A program made the position numbers and the translations under genes. Below are positions 22,163 through 32,902 of a DNA stretch of 64,000 nucleotides, piece by piece. Position 1 is the first letter of the stretch; each line of letters starts with the position of its first letter. The DNA comes from Capra hircus (taxonomy: Eukaryota; Chordata; Mammalia; Artiodactyla; Bovidae): the NCBI RefSeq assembly GCF_001704415.2, contig NC_030808.1, positions 139,515,089-139,579,088 on the forward strand. Reading direction: 5' to 3'. The notes beneath the pieces were generated by a model that ran no database searches, had not been told where the DNA came from, and saw only the letters and a list, made by a program, of their open reading frames with translations.

Positions 22163-22291
22163 AGTTGGATGGCATCACTGATTCAATGGACATGTACTTG
22201 GGCCAACTCCATAGTGAGGGACAAGGAAGCTGGTGTGCTACAGTCCATGGAGTCATGAAGAGTTGGACACAAGTGAGGGACTGAACAACAA
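22163..22291 (+). mobile_element. BovB 3' tail fragment, sense
   Basis: GTTGGATGGCATCACTGATT through AGTTGGACACAAGTGAGGGA and a (CAA)n tail. Only about 130 bp. It directly abuts the CHR SINE to its right. Confidence 0.9.
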
Positions 22292-22302
22292 CAACTTCTT
22301 AC

Positions 22303-24110
22303 TTTTATTTATTGACTGTGCTGGGTCTTCATTGCTGTGAGGGCTTTTCTCTAGTTGCAGTGAGCCTGCTTCTTACTGAAGTGGCCCCTCTTGTTTGGAG
22401 CACAGACTCTAGGGCATGTGGGCTTCAGTAGTTGCAGCATGGGGACTCAGTAGTTGCAGCATGGGGACTCAGTAGTTGCAGCATGGGACTCAGTAGTTGC
22501 AGCATGGGATTCAGTAGTTGCATCATGGGACTCAGTAGTTGCAGCATGGGATTTGGTAGTTGCAGCATGGGACTCAGTAGGTGCAGCATGGGACTCAGTA
22601 GTTGCAGCATGGGGACTCAGTAGTTGCAGCATGGGACTCAATAGTTGCAGCAGGGGACTCAGTAGTTGCAGCATGGGATTCAGTAGTTGCAGCATGGGGA
22701 CTCAGTAGTTGCAGCAGGGGACTCAGTAGTTGCAGCACGGGGACTCAGTATTTGGAGGACGGGGATTCAGTAGTTACAGCATGGGACTCAGCAGTTGCAG
22801 CATGGGACTCAGTAGGTGCAGCATGGGATTCAGTAGTTGCAACATGGGGACTCAGTAGTTGCAGCATGGGACTCAGTAGGTGCAGCATGGGATTCAGTAG
22901 TTGAAGCATGGGATTCAGTAGTTACAGCATGGGGACACAGTAGTTGCAGCATGGGATTCAGTAGTTGCAGCATGGGGACTCAGTAGTTGCAGCATGGGGA
23001 CTCAGTAGTTGCAGCATGGGATTCAATAGTTGCAGCATGGGGATTCAGTAGTTGCAGCATGGGGACTCAGTAGTTGCAGCATGGGACTCAGTAGTTGCAG
23101 CATGGGGACTCAGTAGTTGCAGCATGGGATTCAATGGTTGCAGCATGGGGATTCAGTAGTTGCAGCATGGGGACTCAGTAGTTGCAGCATGGGACTCAGT
23201 AGGTTCAACATGGGATTCAGTAGTTGCAGCATGGGGACTCAGTAGTTGCAGCAGGGGATTCAGTAGTTGCAGCAGGGGACTCAGTAGTTGCAGCATGGGG
23301 ACTCAGTATTTGGAGGACGGGGATTCAGTAGTTGCAGCATGGGACTCAGTAGTTGCAGCATGGGACTCAGTAGGTGCAGCATGGGATTCAGTAGTTGCAG
23401 CATGGGATTCAGTAGTTGCAGCATGGGGACTCAGTAGTTACAGCATGGGACTCAGTAGGTGCAGCATGGGATTCAGTAGTTGAAGCATGGGATTCAGTAG
23501 TTACAGCATGGGGACACAGTAGTTGCAGCATGGGATTCAGTAGTTGCAGCATGGGGACTCAGTAGTTGCATCATGGGACTCAGTAGTTGCAGCATGGGAC
23601 TCAGTAGTTGCAGCATGGGGACTCAGTAGTTGCAGCATGGGATTCAGTAGTTGCAGCATGGGGATTCAGTAGTTGCAGCATGGGGACTCAGTAGTTGCAG
23701 CATGGGACTCAGTAGGTTCAACATGGGATTCAGTAGTTGCAGCATGGGATTCAGTAGTTACAGCATGGGGACACAGTAGTTGCAGCATGGGATTCAGTAG
23801 TTGCAGTATGGGGATTCAGTAGTTGCAGCATGGGATTCAGTAGTTGCAGCATGGGATTCAGTAGGTGCAGCATGGGGACTCAGTAGTTGCAACATGGGAC
23901 TCAGTAGTTGCAGTAGGGGACTCAGTAGTTGCAGCATGGGGATTCAATAGTTTTGACTCCCAGGCGCTACAGCACGAGCTCAACAGCTGTGGTGAATGGG
24001 CTTAATTGCTCCTTGACATGTGGGATCTTCCCGGACCAGGGATTAAACTCTTGTCTCCTGCATTGGCAGGTGGATTCTTCACCACTGAGCACCCAAGGAA
24101 AGCCCTCTAG
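22303..24110 (-). mobile_element. CHR-type SINE, antisense, inflated by an internal minisatellite
   Basis: The left part (22303-22423) reads TTTTATTTATTGACTGTGCT, GGTCTTCATTGCTGTGAGGG and TTGTTTGGAGCACAGACTCT. The right part (23952-24107) reads TTGCTCCTTGACATGTGGGA, TCTTCCCGGACCAGGGATTA and GCATTGGCAGGTGGATTCTT. These are the two ends of one inverted CHR SINE. CAACTTCTTAC at 22292-22302 and CAACTTCTGAC at 24111-24121 look like its target-site duplication, though the first bases of the left copy could belong to the BovB tail. Between the ends the usual two or three copies of a CAGTAGTTG-type word have become about 70. Confidence 0.82.
22424..23951 (+). repeat. Minisatellite of 21-22 bp units (about 70 copies)
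   Basis: The basic unit is CAGTAGTTGCAGCATGGGAC (or GAT) plus T, with a 22 bp form carrying an extra G. Variants mark the copies: GGTGCAGCATG, GTTCAACATG, GTTACAGCATGGGGACA, GTTGAAGCATG and one TTTGGAGGACGGGG form that appears twice. Shared variant order at offsets of roughly 510-580 bp shows that blocks of many units were duplicated together. The seed is the CHR word (TTCAGTAGTTG) at 22424. Because 21 is a multiple of three, long false reading frames rich in AAWDSV or SSCSMG cross the array. Confidence 0.95.
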
Positions 24111-24121
24111 CAACTTCTGAC

Positions 24122-25204
24122 TGTGGAGCTGACTGTGTGGCCTTCCTAGCTGCATATAGAAAGCCAAGCTCTATGGGGAGCAAAGCAGGAATAAAGGTCT
24201 GGAAGGGAGTCTAGGTGGGGACCAGGTTCCTAAAGTGACCAGCCCACCAACAGCCTCCCTTTCTGCTGGAGGAGTGGTGCCCTTCCTCCTGAAGTTTTCT
24301 ACAATGGGACTGTTAAGAGCCTCGTGATCTACTGACTGAGCTAGTCAGGCACTACAGTGGGGTCTTTAAATCTCCAGCCCTCCACCAGGAGCTGGGAATG
24401 GCTGCCCTGGCACTCAGGTTTCCTGAAGCCAGAAGGGAAGAGTGGAGGCAGAGATATACTTTATCATCACCCCTTTTCTAAAAGGCAAGAAATAATTATT
24501 GAGGTCTTTTTTAAACACATTAATTCCCTTGTCTGAATAGAGATTGAAATTTGTTAACCGATAATTAATGTCTTTTTTACCTTTTAATTAAAAGTTAACT
24601 GCCAGTGGAAAGTGCAGAAGTGGAAGTGGAAACATTCTCTCACTGTACCCAGGCAATTTATGCTCTTGGGTTTTCCTGACCTGCCGGCCATTGGAGGGCG
24701 AGAAGGTGGCATTTGTATGCAAGTGATTAGGGACTTGGGGAGCTTGAGAAACAAGTTATTTCTTTTATGCAAACTGTTGTGAAAAGTAAGGCTGAGACAT
24801 TAAAAATGATCATCTCCTGATCCAGTCCCTTCGGCTACAATCCCAGCCCTGCTTGTCTGCTTCTGGAGGGGAGAAGGTTTTATTTTGTCTTGCTGGGGCT
24901 GACTGCTGAGTCACCACAGATAATAGCTTCCTCCAGTATCTGCCATAAACGGAGGGCAGCTGGCCACCACGCTCGATGGCTCCTCTGGGATGCCGCCTCC
25001 TTGTCGCTCTTCTGATTGTCATGAGCTGTCACAGATGGCATTTAACTACAATTTCCACAAAGGACACTTTCTTCCCACCACTGTTTATAGCTTTATGGGT
25101 TGTATTCTGTCCAAGGTTGGGGGATGGGGCACAAAGTCCTTACCTAGAAGTAACTTTTTTATTGTATATAACCCAAGATTAATTTGCATCCTTGTAGGAT
25201 TTCT
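24122..25204. other. Unassigned single-copy DNA with a motif-dense patch
   Basis: No repeat or exon recognised. The segment 24820-25060 has little resemblance to repeats and contains clustered transcription-factor-like words, described separately. Confidence 0.45.
24905..24924 (+). promoter_or_regulatory. MARE-like and GATA-like motif pair
   Basis: TGCTGAGTCA (24905-24914) fits a Maf/NF-E2 recognition element and AGATAA (24919-24924) a GATA site four bases later. An E-box-like CAGATG lies near 25033. Such pairs occur in enhancers, notably of blood cells, but short words also arise by chance. No conservation data are available here. Confidence 0.2.
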
Positions 25205-25680
25205 ATGTATCATTTATCGAGCTCTTGTAATGTGCCAGGCATGGTACTAACTCTGGGATGTTGGCCTGAACCCTATGAAATTGCAGATATCCAATTCCGC
25301 CTTCCAATGCAGGAGATATGGGTTTGATCCCTGGGCTGGGAAGATCCCCTGGAGTAGGAAATATCAACACACTATAGTACTCTTTCCTGGGAAATCCCAA
25401 GGACAGAGAAGCACAGCAGGCTATAGTCCATGGAGTGGCAAAAGATTTGGACGTGATTTAGCAACTAAACAACAACAACCAAAATTGACCTACAAAACTA
25501 GACATTTCCCATGGTTTAACCTAATGCTTAATTGCACTTAATCCTCAAAAGAAGTCTACAGGGAGGTATCATTAAATTGATCTTTTTTTGGATGGTGAGG
25601 AACCACGGTTCAGGGAGGTGTGTGTATTTGCTTAATCTTGCAGAACCAGGAGGCTGGCAGAGACTGCTGTCTTATGCTAA
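25205..25680 (+). mobile_element. MIR SINE split by a Bov-tA
   Basis: Left part: TTATCGAGCTCTTGTAATGT and GCCAGGCATGGTACTAACTC (25213-25253). Right part: CACTTAATCCTCAAAAGAAG and GGATGGTGAGGAACCACGG (25535-25611). The order is that of a MIR, interrupted by the SINE at 25293-25482. Confidence 0.7.
25293..25482 (+). mobile_element. Bov-tA SINE, 5'-truncated
   Basis: Begins inside the tRNA-like head (CCTTCCAATGCAGGAGATAT) and ends with GGACGTGATTTAGCAACTAA plus a CAA tail. Strongly diverged (for example AAGCACAGCAGGCTATAGTC). Confidence 0.88.
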
Positions 25681-27117
25681 ATAGCTTGCAGTATTCTACA
25701 CCTTATTCTGGGGCTTGGGGACCATATCTGGGTGTTTCAAGAAGTTTGGACTAAAATTCAGTGCTTTTCAATAGCATGCAGTGCTGTGCTCTGAGAAGGC
25801 ATTTAAAACAAAATTTCAGAGTCATAGCGATGGGGGAGGTGTCCCTTTGGCATTTACCAGGCAGGCCAGGGGTGCTAAGCATCCTGTAAGGAGTGGGGTG
25901 GTCCTGACCCACATCAGTCATTCTGTTCCAAGGGCCAGCTGCTTCCTCCATAGGAACATGGGCTGGGGTGAACCCCAGGTTTCTTTGGCAATAGAACCCA
26001 ATCATTTTGAGTCTTCAAAGGGAGTGTTTCTTTCTGTGCATAGCTGATAAGCTGTCTGACCACCGCCTTTTTGAGGATGCGCTGGTCCTGCCAGGCTCAG
26101 GGTGGGCTCCTGAGGAACATGATTCTGGTATGTGACTGCATCCTAGGCATAGCTAGGCATAGCTGGTTCATCCAGGGGTGGACACCTAGCCAGACTAATT
26201 TCTTGGAGAGCTGACCACATGTACAGAGGGAGACCACATGTGGCTGGGACCACTGCACAAGAACTTGGGCTTGCGGTGGTCGTCTTCCATCCACATGGGC
26301 CTTCAGCAGCCAAGAAGCTCACTTTTTTCTTGAAACCCTTCTTTGAAATTAGTCTTGGTATTTGTCTGGAAATAGATCCAGTATTCACCTATTTATCAAG
26401 AGGCTAATTTTGACAAAATGGATGAGCATAATTATAATTGGACAACAATTCAAAGTAAGGACATGGGTATTTTCCACGTCAAATAACTATGACCTGCGGA
26501 TGTTTTTCATCTCATTGATATTTTTGTGGGCATTGAGAGCAGCTCTTTTCAATTGTTACCTCTTAAGAATCCAGCTTAATTATCTTCAAGGTTTTATCTT
26601 CATAAAAGCCACTAAACTACTTGGAAATAATAGTTTCAGCATTATATGTGAAAGAATTCTATCCTCAGACACTGAAAGGAATGATGACAGCAAGAGGCAT
26701 CTACACGATACTTCTTTTCTTTTCATAATTATAATTATTAGATCCCATCATTATGAAAAATAATACACTTAATTTATTTTAAAAAATGGATTGTACCTGT
26801 TACATAATGGGAAAGAGATTCTCAGCTCATCAGTCACTTGGGGAAATTCTTTGAGATATGAGAGTTTTTTGGAACTTTTTTCCTGGAGTTGACTTTCAAG
26901 GATTGAAAGTTGACTGTCAGGATTTCAGATAACTTCCAATGTTTTGGAACTGAGCCCAGCTCCTTCAGAGGGCCTGGCTTCACTTCAGGTCTTGATGTGG
27001 GTTATTCATATCTGAATCTACTTCATTCATGGCTGGGGGAAGTTTCTATTGAGGAGAGTCTGGACTTCTCATGATCCCAAACCTCACCATGGCAGCAACA
27101 TATAGGAAACCAAGATA
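25681..27117. other. Unassigned single-copy DNA
   Basis: No repeat family seen for most of 1.4 kb. An imperfect AT-rich palindrome lies at 26722-26760 (TTCATAATTATAATTATTAG region). A 133-codon frame (26362-26763) is hydrophobic and AT-driven, with no homology I recognise. Confidence 0.45.
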
Positions 27118-27240
27118 GACAGGTCACTTTAATTCTCTGAACCCTATGAGTTTTTTTTTTTTTAATGGGCTAATCATGCCTAGATAAAAGTGGGATTAAA
27201 TGTCATAAGGCAGGTAAATGTGCTTTGGAAATGAAAATAA
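27118..27240 (-). mobile_element. MIR SINE, antisense
   Basis: GGTCACTTTAATTCTCTGAA, a T run, then GGGATTAAATGTCATAAGGC and TAAATGTGCTTTGGAAATG follow the inverted MIR order. Confidence 0.65.
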
Positions 27241-27382
27241 GATGTCTGGCAGCTGAAACCTTGGCAATCTGACCTCTCTGTGATGCTGAGAGGCCATCAG
27301 TGTATAACCATGGAGCAGAAACACAGGCGTCCATTGCTTGACTTCCGGTTTTCATGCTAATGCTGTCTCTTTGGTTTTGCAG

Positions 27383-27469
27383 GGCTTACGTCCGAAAAGC
27401 AAGCAGGTGAGGACAAGGGCAATGCACACAGACTCCGAAGATGAGCAGGCTGGCTGCTGCGGCCCCTGA
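27383..27469 (+). other. Candidate exon with branch site, acceptor and optional donor
   Basis: TGCTAAT (27355-27361) fits a branch site about 22 bases before an acceptor with the tract CTGTCTCTTTGGTTTTGCAG. Two readings are possible. As a 24-base microexon it ends at 27406 before the donor CAG-GTGAGG. As a terminal exon it stays open for 28 codons, ending in the residues TDSEDEQAGCCGP and a TGA at 27467-27469. The first reading encodes GLRPKSKQ or, in another phase, LTSEKQA. CpG dinucleotides are kept in the first codons. I do not recognise the protein, so the call rests on the splice signals alone. Confidence 0.25.
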
Positions 27470-27559
27470 GCCAAGGCCGAGTCCTGCAGTGGTGATCTGA
27501 GGCTTTGGAGAGGACCGCGCCGCATTGAACCAACACCTGCTGGCTCTGCTCAGTGGGCT

Positions 27560-27655
27560 GTGCTCAGCGGTGGCGAGCCTCACTTTTCTGTTCTTGGATA
27601 CCACTTACCTAGTGAGGATGTGGTGAGAAGTGAATGAGATTGTGTGTAGGAGAAC
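27560..27655 (-). mobile_element. MIR SINE, antisense
   Basis: AGCCTCACTTTTCTGTTCTT, then GATGTGGTGAGAAGTGAATG and AGATTGTGTG, fits the inverted second half of MIR. It would lie in the 3' untranslated region if the preceding exon candidate is terminal. Confidence 0.55.
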
Positions 27656-28636
27656 TGGTCATTTATTGCCTGTTTCCTGGAACAATCTGCCACTCCCACC
27701 CTGGCCCAGGGTAACTCAGGGATGGGGGTGTCAGGCGACTGTGTGAGTGGGGATAAAATGGTCCCTTTATCTCTCTGGGGGATGGGGAATGTGTCAGAGA
27801 TGAGGGAGAGATTCCTTCTTGTCTGCTCTGGAAATGTACTCTAGTTTTCTTGATTTCTGGAAGCAAGTGACCCTAGCTCCTGCCTGGCTTCCAAATGATA
27901 ACCACCGGCCCATGTCCTGAATGGACACAAAGGTCAGTAACGGAAGGTGCCTTCCTGGGAAGTGTTCTTTGAGTCAGCTCTCAGGCAGCCAGTGCTAGTG
28001 CCCATGAAGTTCCTCCTGGTAAACCGCTTAGTTCAGCCCAGTTCTCATCTGGAAGAACTCTCCATGAATAACAGGACAATCCAGTGTCTCAGAAGCTGCA
28101 ACTTTTCCTTCTTAGATCAATGTCCAGAGTCGCCTCATTTCTCTACCTGGCTGCCTGACTCCAAGGTCCTGATTTTGCTGGCCCTGCCTAACTCCCCTCA
28201 CTTGAAGTGCGATGCATTTACACATAATTTCCAATCATTTCCATTCCTTGGCTCTGGACCTCTTCCCCTCTCCTCCTGCACTCAGTGATTCTTTAGGGGA
28301 ACTTCTGGGGAAATTTCACTTGCTCTTTCCTTCTGTATCTTGCCTCTGCCCTCCCTCCAGCCTCTCCTGGTCTTTGGTCCTCCCCAAGACAAACTTTACA
28401 CAAGGTGAGTGTCATCTTCCTCCTCACTGCTAGGGGTCCTCCCTTCTTCCAGGGTAAGCCCCTTCCTATAGCCATTCATCAGGTCTCTCTATCTCTACCC
28501 ACCCTAGACTGGTATTCTGCCATGTTTCTTGTTGCTCTTTCAATAGTTCAAGTACTTCATGAAGTTTTAGGTACTTTTCCACGGCCCTAGGGATCAAAGG
28601 ATGCACAAGTTCTGGAAGAATTACATGTCCCCAGGG
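27656..28636. other. Unassigned, pyrimidine-rich single-copy DNA
   Basis: No gene or known repeat. 28280-28480 is strongly C/T-rich and holds an acceptor/donor pair around 28361-28404, listed as a finding. Frames up to 113 codons lack domains. Confidence 0.45.
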
Positions 28637-28644
28637 ATCTTATT

Positions 28645-29034
28645 GATATAGAAGAACTGATGCTTTTGAATTGTGGTGCTGGGGAAGACTCTTGAGAGTC
28701 CCTTGGACTGCAAGGAGATCCAACCAGTCAATCCTAAAGGAAATCAGTCCTGAATATTCATTGGAAGGACAGATGCTGAGACTGAAGCTGCAATCCTTTG
28801 GCCACCTGATGCGAAGAGCTGACTCATTAGGAAAGACCCTGATGCTGGGAAAGATTGAAGGCAAGAGGAGAAGGGGAAAACAGAGGATAAAATGGTTGGA
28901 TAGCATTACCGACTGGATGGACCTGAGTTTTAGTAAGCTCCGGGAGTTGCTGATGGAAAGGGAAGCCTGACATGCTGCAATCCATGGAGTCACAAAGAGT
29001 CAGACACAACTGAGCAACTGAACAACAACAAGAA
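28645..29034 (+). mobile_element. BovB 3' end, sense
   Basis: Codons for LLRVPWTARRSNQSILKEIS and LMRRADSLGKTLMLGKIEG lead to the tail GTCAGACACAACTGAGCAAC. A perfect 8 bp target-site duplication ATCTTATT lies at 28637-28644 and 29035-29042. The element is 390 bp and 5'-truncated. Confidence 0.96.
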
Positions 29035-29164
29035 ATCTTATTAAAGGCATTGCTATTACCGTTAAAAAAATATGTGTTTATGGGAGAGTGTGCAGCAAGC
29101 TAGGGAGTGGCTATAAATGACATTCTGTCCTTCAGACTATTCAGGCCAAAATAATAGAATAGAA

Positions 29165-29238
29165 TGTTATCATTCAAAAAACAAGAAAATTCTGTAAAGC
29201 AATTATCCTTCAATTAAAAAATAAATTAAAAAAATAGT
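29165..29238 (+). mobile_element. L1 3' tail
   Basis: AAAACAAGAAAATTCTGTAA, GCAATTATCCTTCAATTAAA and an A-rich end are the last bases of ruminant L1. Confidence 0.75.
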
Positions 29239-30787
29239 TTTGCTTCGTAGGCATCTGTTTGCAAAAGCTGTTTTTCATCAGATGAATGAAAGCTTTTTTT
29301 TCTGGTTAATTTCTTTACATAATGAAAATGACCTTGCCTTCTGAGATCCAAGTATATGATGGCATTCATGCATTTTTTAAGCTTCCTTCTCCACAATTAT
29401 GCCTCAGTCAGAATATCTCATTTATGAGCTTAGTGACCCTGTGGCCACTCTGGTGGAAACATTGCGCCCACTCCCGCAGGTGCTTAACTAGAGAATTAAA
29501 TTTTTCTAAAGACTTTATTTCACTGAATTTAATTGACTGAGATTTTTTTTTTCTAATTTTTGCTGTATCAGTATTAAACTCTTTGGTGTGATTCAGTATT
29601 TGGAATTATTTAAAGCAAGTGCTTATATTAAATGGAGTGAACTTATCATTTTTAATGCTAATGTTTTTCAGTCTTGAAATGATTAAAATGACAGGAAGGT
29701 TTTGCAGAGGTCAAGTGTGAATATCATTTTTGCTTTCATTTTGAAAGATTTTAGCACAATTTCCTATCATCTGTTGACATATACATTAGGCCCAGTGAGC
29801 GGGCACCATATATAATTCTTCCATGACCCATTTAAATTGTGTTCAGTTTAGGGGGTACCTCTGAGAATATGTTATGATTGTGTACTTTCTGTCTTTCCTT
29901 TTCTCCAACCCCTACCCTTGAGACAGACAGACAGACAGACAGACACCCACACACACAATCTTTATTTTGTTGGTTGGACCAACGCAACCCTGGTACAAAG
30001 TACTCTATTGAGTTTTGAGGGGCTGAGACAGTGGGGTCTACTATTTTATACACCCAAGAAGAAAAACCATGATCAAATTTTTAAATTTTACTACCAAACA
30101 AACTATTCATTTTCTCAAGGGCAAATAGTTGGATGGTCTGAATACAGGGAATTGAAAGTTATATTGTAGGTGAGTAGCAACAATTAAGTGACCTGTTACT
30201 TAATTTCTAGATCACTTGGGGTTTCTCATGGAGACACTGTGTGAGATGCAAGACCCATTTCATCCCACATGACCCGCGAGGATGTCTCCCAGGTACTCTC
30301 ATGACCATGGGCTGATCATGTAGCATTCACAAATCCTAACTTCTCACCCCTGACGGACATTACCCCAAACCCAGCGAATCTAGGCATGTTATCATACTTT
30401 GGACACTCAAGCACACGCACTTCCAACTGGGCCAGCTCCCAACCCCAGGTCAGAGTCTGCTGTCTCCCACTGCCCCCAGCACTTGAGTGTCAGGTTGTAC
30501 CTGTGAGTAGACTCTGAGGCGGAGCTTAGAATACTCGCAGGGTGATGGGGTATGACAGGTGTCCTGTTATCACAACCAAGTGGAAATTGTGAGTAAAAAA
30601 ATGTTTCCCCTGCCACATTGCTAGAGAAAGGATGCCACAGCCATCAGCTTCTACAGCCATGCCATCGGTGAGCCCTGAGGCGACTCAGGGTGAAGATGAA
30701 TAGGTTGCCAAGCTCTCACCCCTGGCAGTCACCCTGACTGTGCACCCTGAAGGGATTCAAGATGGAGAAAAGCAAGATGCTGGCTTT
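29239..30787. other. Unassigned single-copy DNA
   Basis: AT-rich to 29830, then mixed. No recognised interspersed repeat apart from the GACA microsatellite. Short frames only. Confidence 0.45.
29922..29945. repeat. (GACA)6 microsatellite
   Basis: Six GACA units, followed by a short CA-rich tract. Confidence 0.95.
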
Positions 30788-30801
30788 AGATATTTAAAGT
30801 G

Positions 30802-31018
30802 AAAAGTGAAAGTGTTACTTAGTCGTGTCTGACTCTTTGCGACTCTATGGACTGTAGCCTGCCAGGCTCCTCTGTCCATGGAATTCTCCCGGCAAGAATA
30901 CTGGAGTGGATTGCCATTCTTTTCTCCAGGGGATCTTCCTGACCCAGGGATCAAATCTGGGTCTCCTGCATTAGAGGTGGATTTTTTTTTAACATCTGAG
31001 CCACCTGGGAAGCCCCCC
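30802..31018 (-). mobile_element. Bov-tA SINE, antisense
   Basis: Full-length inverted copy, from the tail AGTGAAAGTGTTACTTAGTC to the head CTGAGCCACCTGGGAAGCCC. A 14 bp target-site duplication with one mismatch flanks it: AGATATTTAAAGTG (30788-30801) and AGATATTTAAGGTG (31019-31032). Confidence 0.96.
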
Positions 31019-31032
31019 AGATATTTAAGGTG

Positions 31033-31662
31033 CACATCACAGGAGTGATCTCCACGAGCCTACACTCTTGTGTCTTCCCATACATACAAGAGTGCTGAAG
31101 TTATCAACCTGAGATGTTATCTTTAATTAGCAGTCATCTTTTGATGTTCTGACTACCTGGTCTTTGTAGTAAAGACTCCTATATATCCTGGTTCCCTCTT
31201 TACCTCTTCAGAGCAGTCTCTTAGAGCTATCTGAGATGCTGTGTCCCAGACTGATGCTCAGCTTTGCTTGCCATGTAAAACGTAATTCTCAGCTTTTAGG
31301 TTGTGCACTTTTCTTTGGTCCACAGAGTGAAGGCCAGGGTAGGACTGGGGTGGAGGATGTGGGCTATGACTCCAGCAGACTCACAAGAAGTTTCAGAGCT
31401 GGGATGGAGGACCCTGGAGGACTGTCTCAAATTGGGCAAGGGGTCCAGGCCTTTGTTGGATGTGGACATGTCATTAGAACAGCACTGTGGCTTTGGGTGA
31501 GGCAGCTCCCTTGGACTGAGGGCAGGTTCCCAGGGGACTGAGGGCAGGGCTGGGTTCATCACCATCATCGACACTCAGCAGCTGGGGAGTGAGACTTCAG
31601 TCCTGGAAGGGCAGGGGTCTGAGGATGGCCACTGGAGCATCTTCCAAGAAAGAACCTCTGCC
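31033..31662. other. Unassigned single-copy DNA
   Basis: No repeat recognised. Overlapping frames on both strands (92-101 codons) have no domain. Confidence 0.4.
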
Positions 31663-32030
31663 ATGGTCCAAATCTGCCTGGGCTTCCATGATAGAGGACG
31701 ATGCAGTGGGTGGCTTAAACACAGATGTTTATCATCTCACAGTCTAGAGGCTGGAAGTCCAAGGTCAAAGTGCCAGGAGGGTCAGTGTCTCCAGGGACCT
31801 CGCTCCTTGGTGTGTCGATGGCCATCTCCCCACCGTGTCCTCACATGACTGTCCCTCTGGGTGTGTCTGTGTCCTGACCTCCTCTTCTCATGAGGACACC
31901 AGCCACACTGGGCCAAGGTCCATCTATATGACTTCATTTTGTCTTCATCATCTCATTAAATGCCCCACCTCCAAAATATGCGGTGGGAGTAGGAGGTAGC
32001 TGGGGAGCACAATTTAGCTTGCAACACCGG
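31663..32030 (-). mobile_element. MaLR-type LTR, antisense
   Basis: GCAGTGGGTGGCTTAAACAC, TCACAGTCTAGAGGCTGGAA, GTCCAAGGTCAAAGTGCCAG, and CTTCTCATGAGGACACCAGC are the inverted signposts of an MLT1-like LTR. Noncoding. Confidence 0.75.
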
Positions 32031-32844
32031 ACAAGTGGGCTGGCTCTGCAGAACCACTGATTTGAAATTTCGAGGACAGTGTCTGGAGAGTGAATTGGGG
32101 GAGCTCACCTGTGGAGGAAGAAAAGACCGGGGAACTAATTAAGGGCTCAACAAAGCACAATTCCGAATGTTGTCACTGTCGCCTTAGAGAAAGGGCTCTT
32201 TGAACATAAATACCTACTGACCTTTCCAACAAAGAGTGAGCTGTGGGGGGTGGCACACCAGCTCTGGGAGCCTTCCAGGAGGCTTCACACTGGGGGCTGA
32301 CTCGCACATTTAATTGGGTGAAAAGGGACTGCAGGTTGTAAGATGACCTTTTCATCTGTAAACAGGGAGTGACTTAGACCTTGAGAATACTAGCGGCTGC
32401 AGATGAGATTGCGGCAATTGAAACTAGAAGATGAGATGACAGCAGTCCATGGAACCGTGGCTGATGGACTCAATGCGTACCTGTCCCATTCCTCTAGAAT
32501 CCCCCTTTTCTCATTCTCAGGGAGCCTTTGTAAGGAAAGAGTGACCTCACTGAGGGTCAGGCTGGGTGGAAGTTTGGATAAGTAAACTCACATTATTTTA
32601 AGTGAGACAGAGAGACACAGGGTGGGTGGGAGAGGAGAGAAAGCACAGAGACAATAAGCCTGCAATGCCAGGATGGCAGCCGTGTGACATTTGCTAAAAC
32701 ATTGGAAGACCACGACCAAATATTTCCATTAATCTATTTTTTTTCTTTAAAAAGGCAATAAAACACAGGTCAGGGAGGTTTACAACAGATTAGTCATGCC
32801 AGTAATTTATTTATTTATATTTGTTTATAGTAAGTCCTTGTTGG
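32031..32844. other. Unassigned single-copy DNA
   Basis: No repeat or gene recognised. Short frames only. Confidence 0.45.
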
Positions 32845-32902
32845 ATATCTATTTTATTTTTTTAATTAAACTTTGTATTTATATTGGAGCATAGCCAATT
32901 AT
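32845..32902 (-). mobile_element. Probable L1 3' tail, antisense
   Basis: TTTTATTTTTTTAATTAAAC then TTTATATTGGAGCATAGCCA resembles the inverted L1 end (TTGGAGTATAGTTGATT-like). Short and diverged. Confidence 0.45.

Noticed and set aside
22432..23483. Long repetitive reading frames (AAWDSV, SSCSMG and antisense TTESHA types) as a repeat protein
   Set aside because: They are produced by the 21-base period of the minisatellite, run in several frames and both strands, and break where 22-base units occur.
22424..23951. CRISPR-like array
   Set aside because: Units are contiguous and have no unique spacers, no cas genes exist, and the host is a ruminant.
22424..23951. G-quadruplex array on the plus strand
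   Set aside because: Units contain at most one GGGG run separated by about 18 bases, which is a poor spacing for stable quadruplexes.
26362..26763. 133-codon hydrophobic frame as a membrane protein
   Set aside because: AT-rich codons give Ile/Leu/Phe-rich translation by default, and no family resemblance or promoter was seen.
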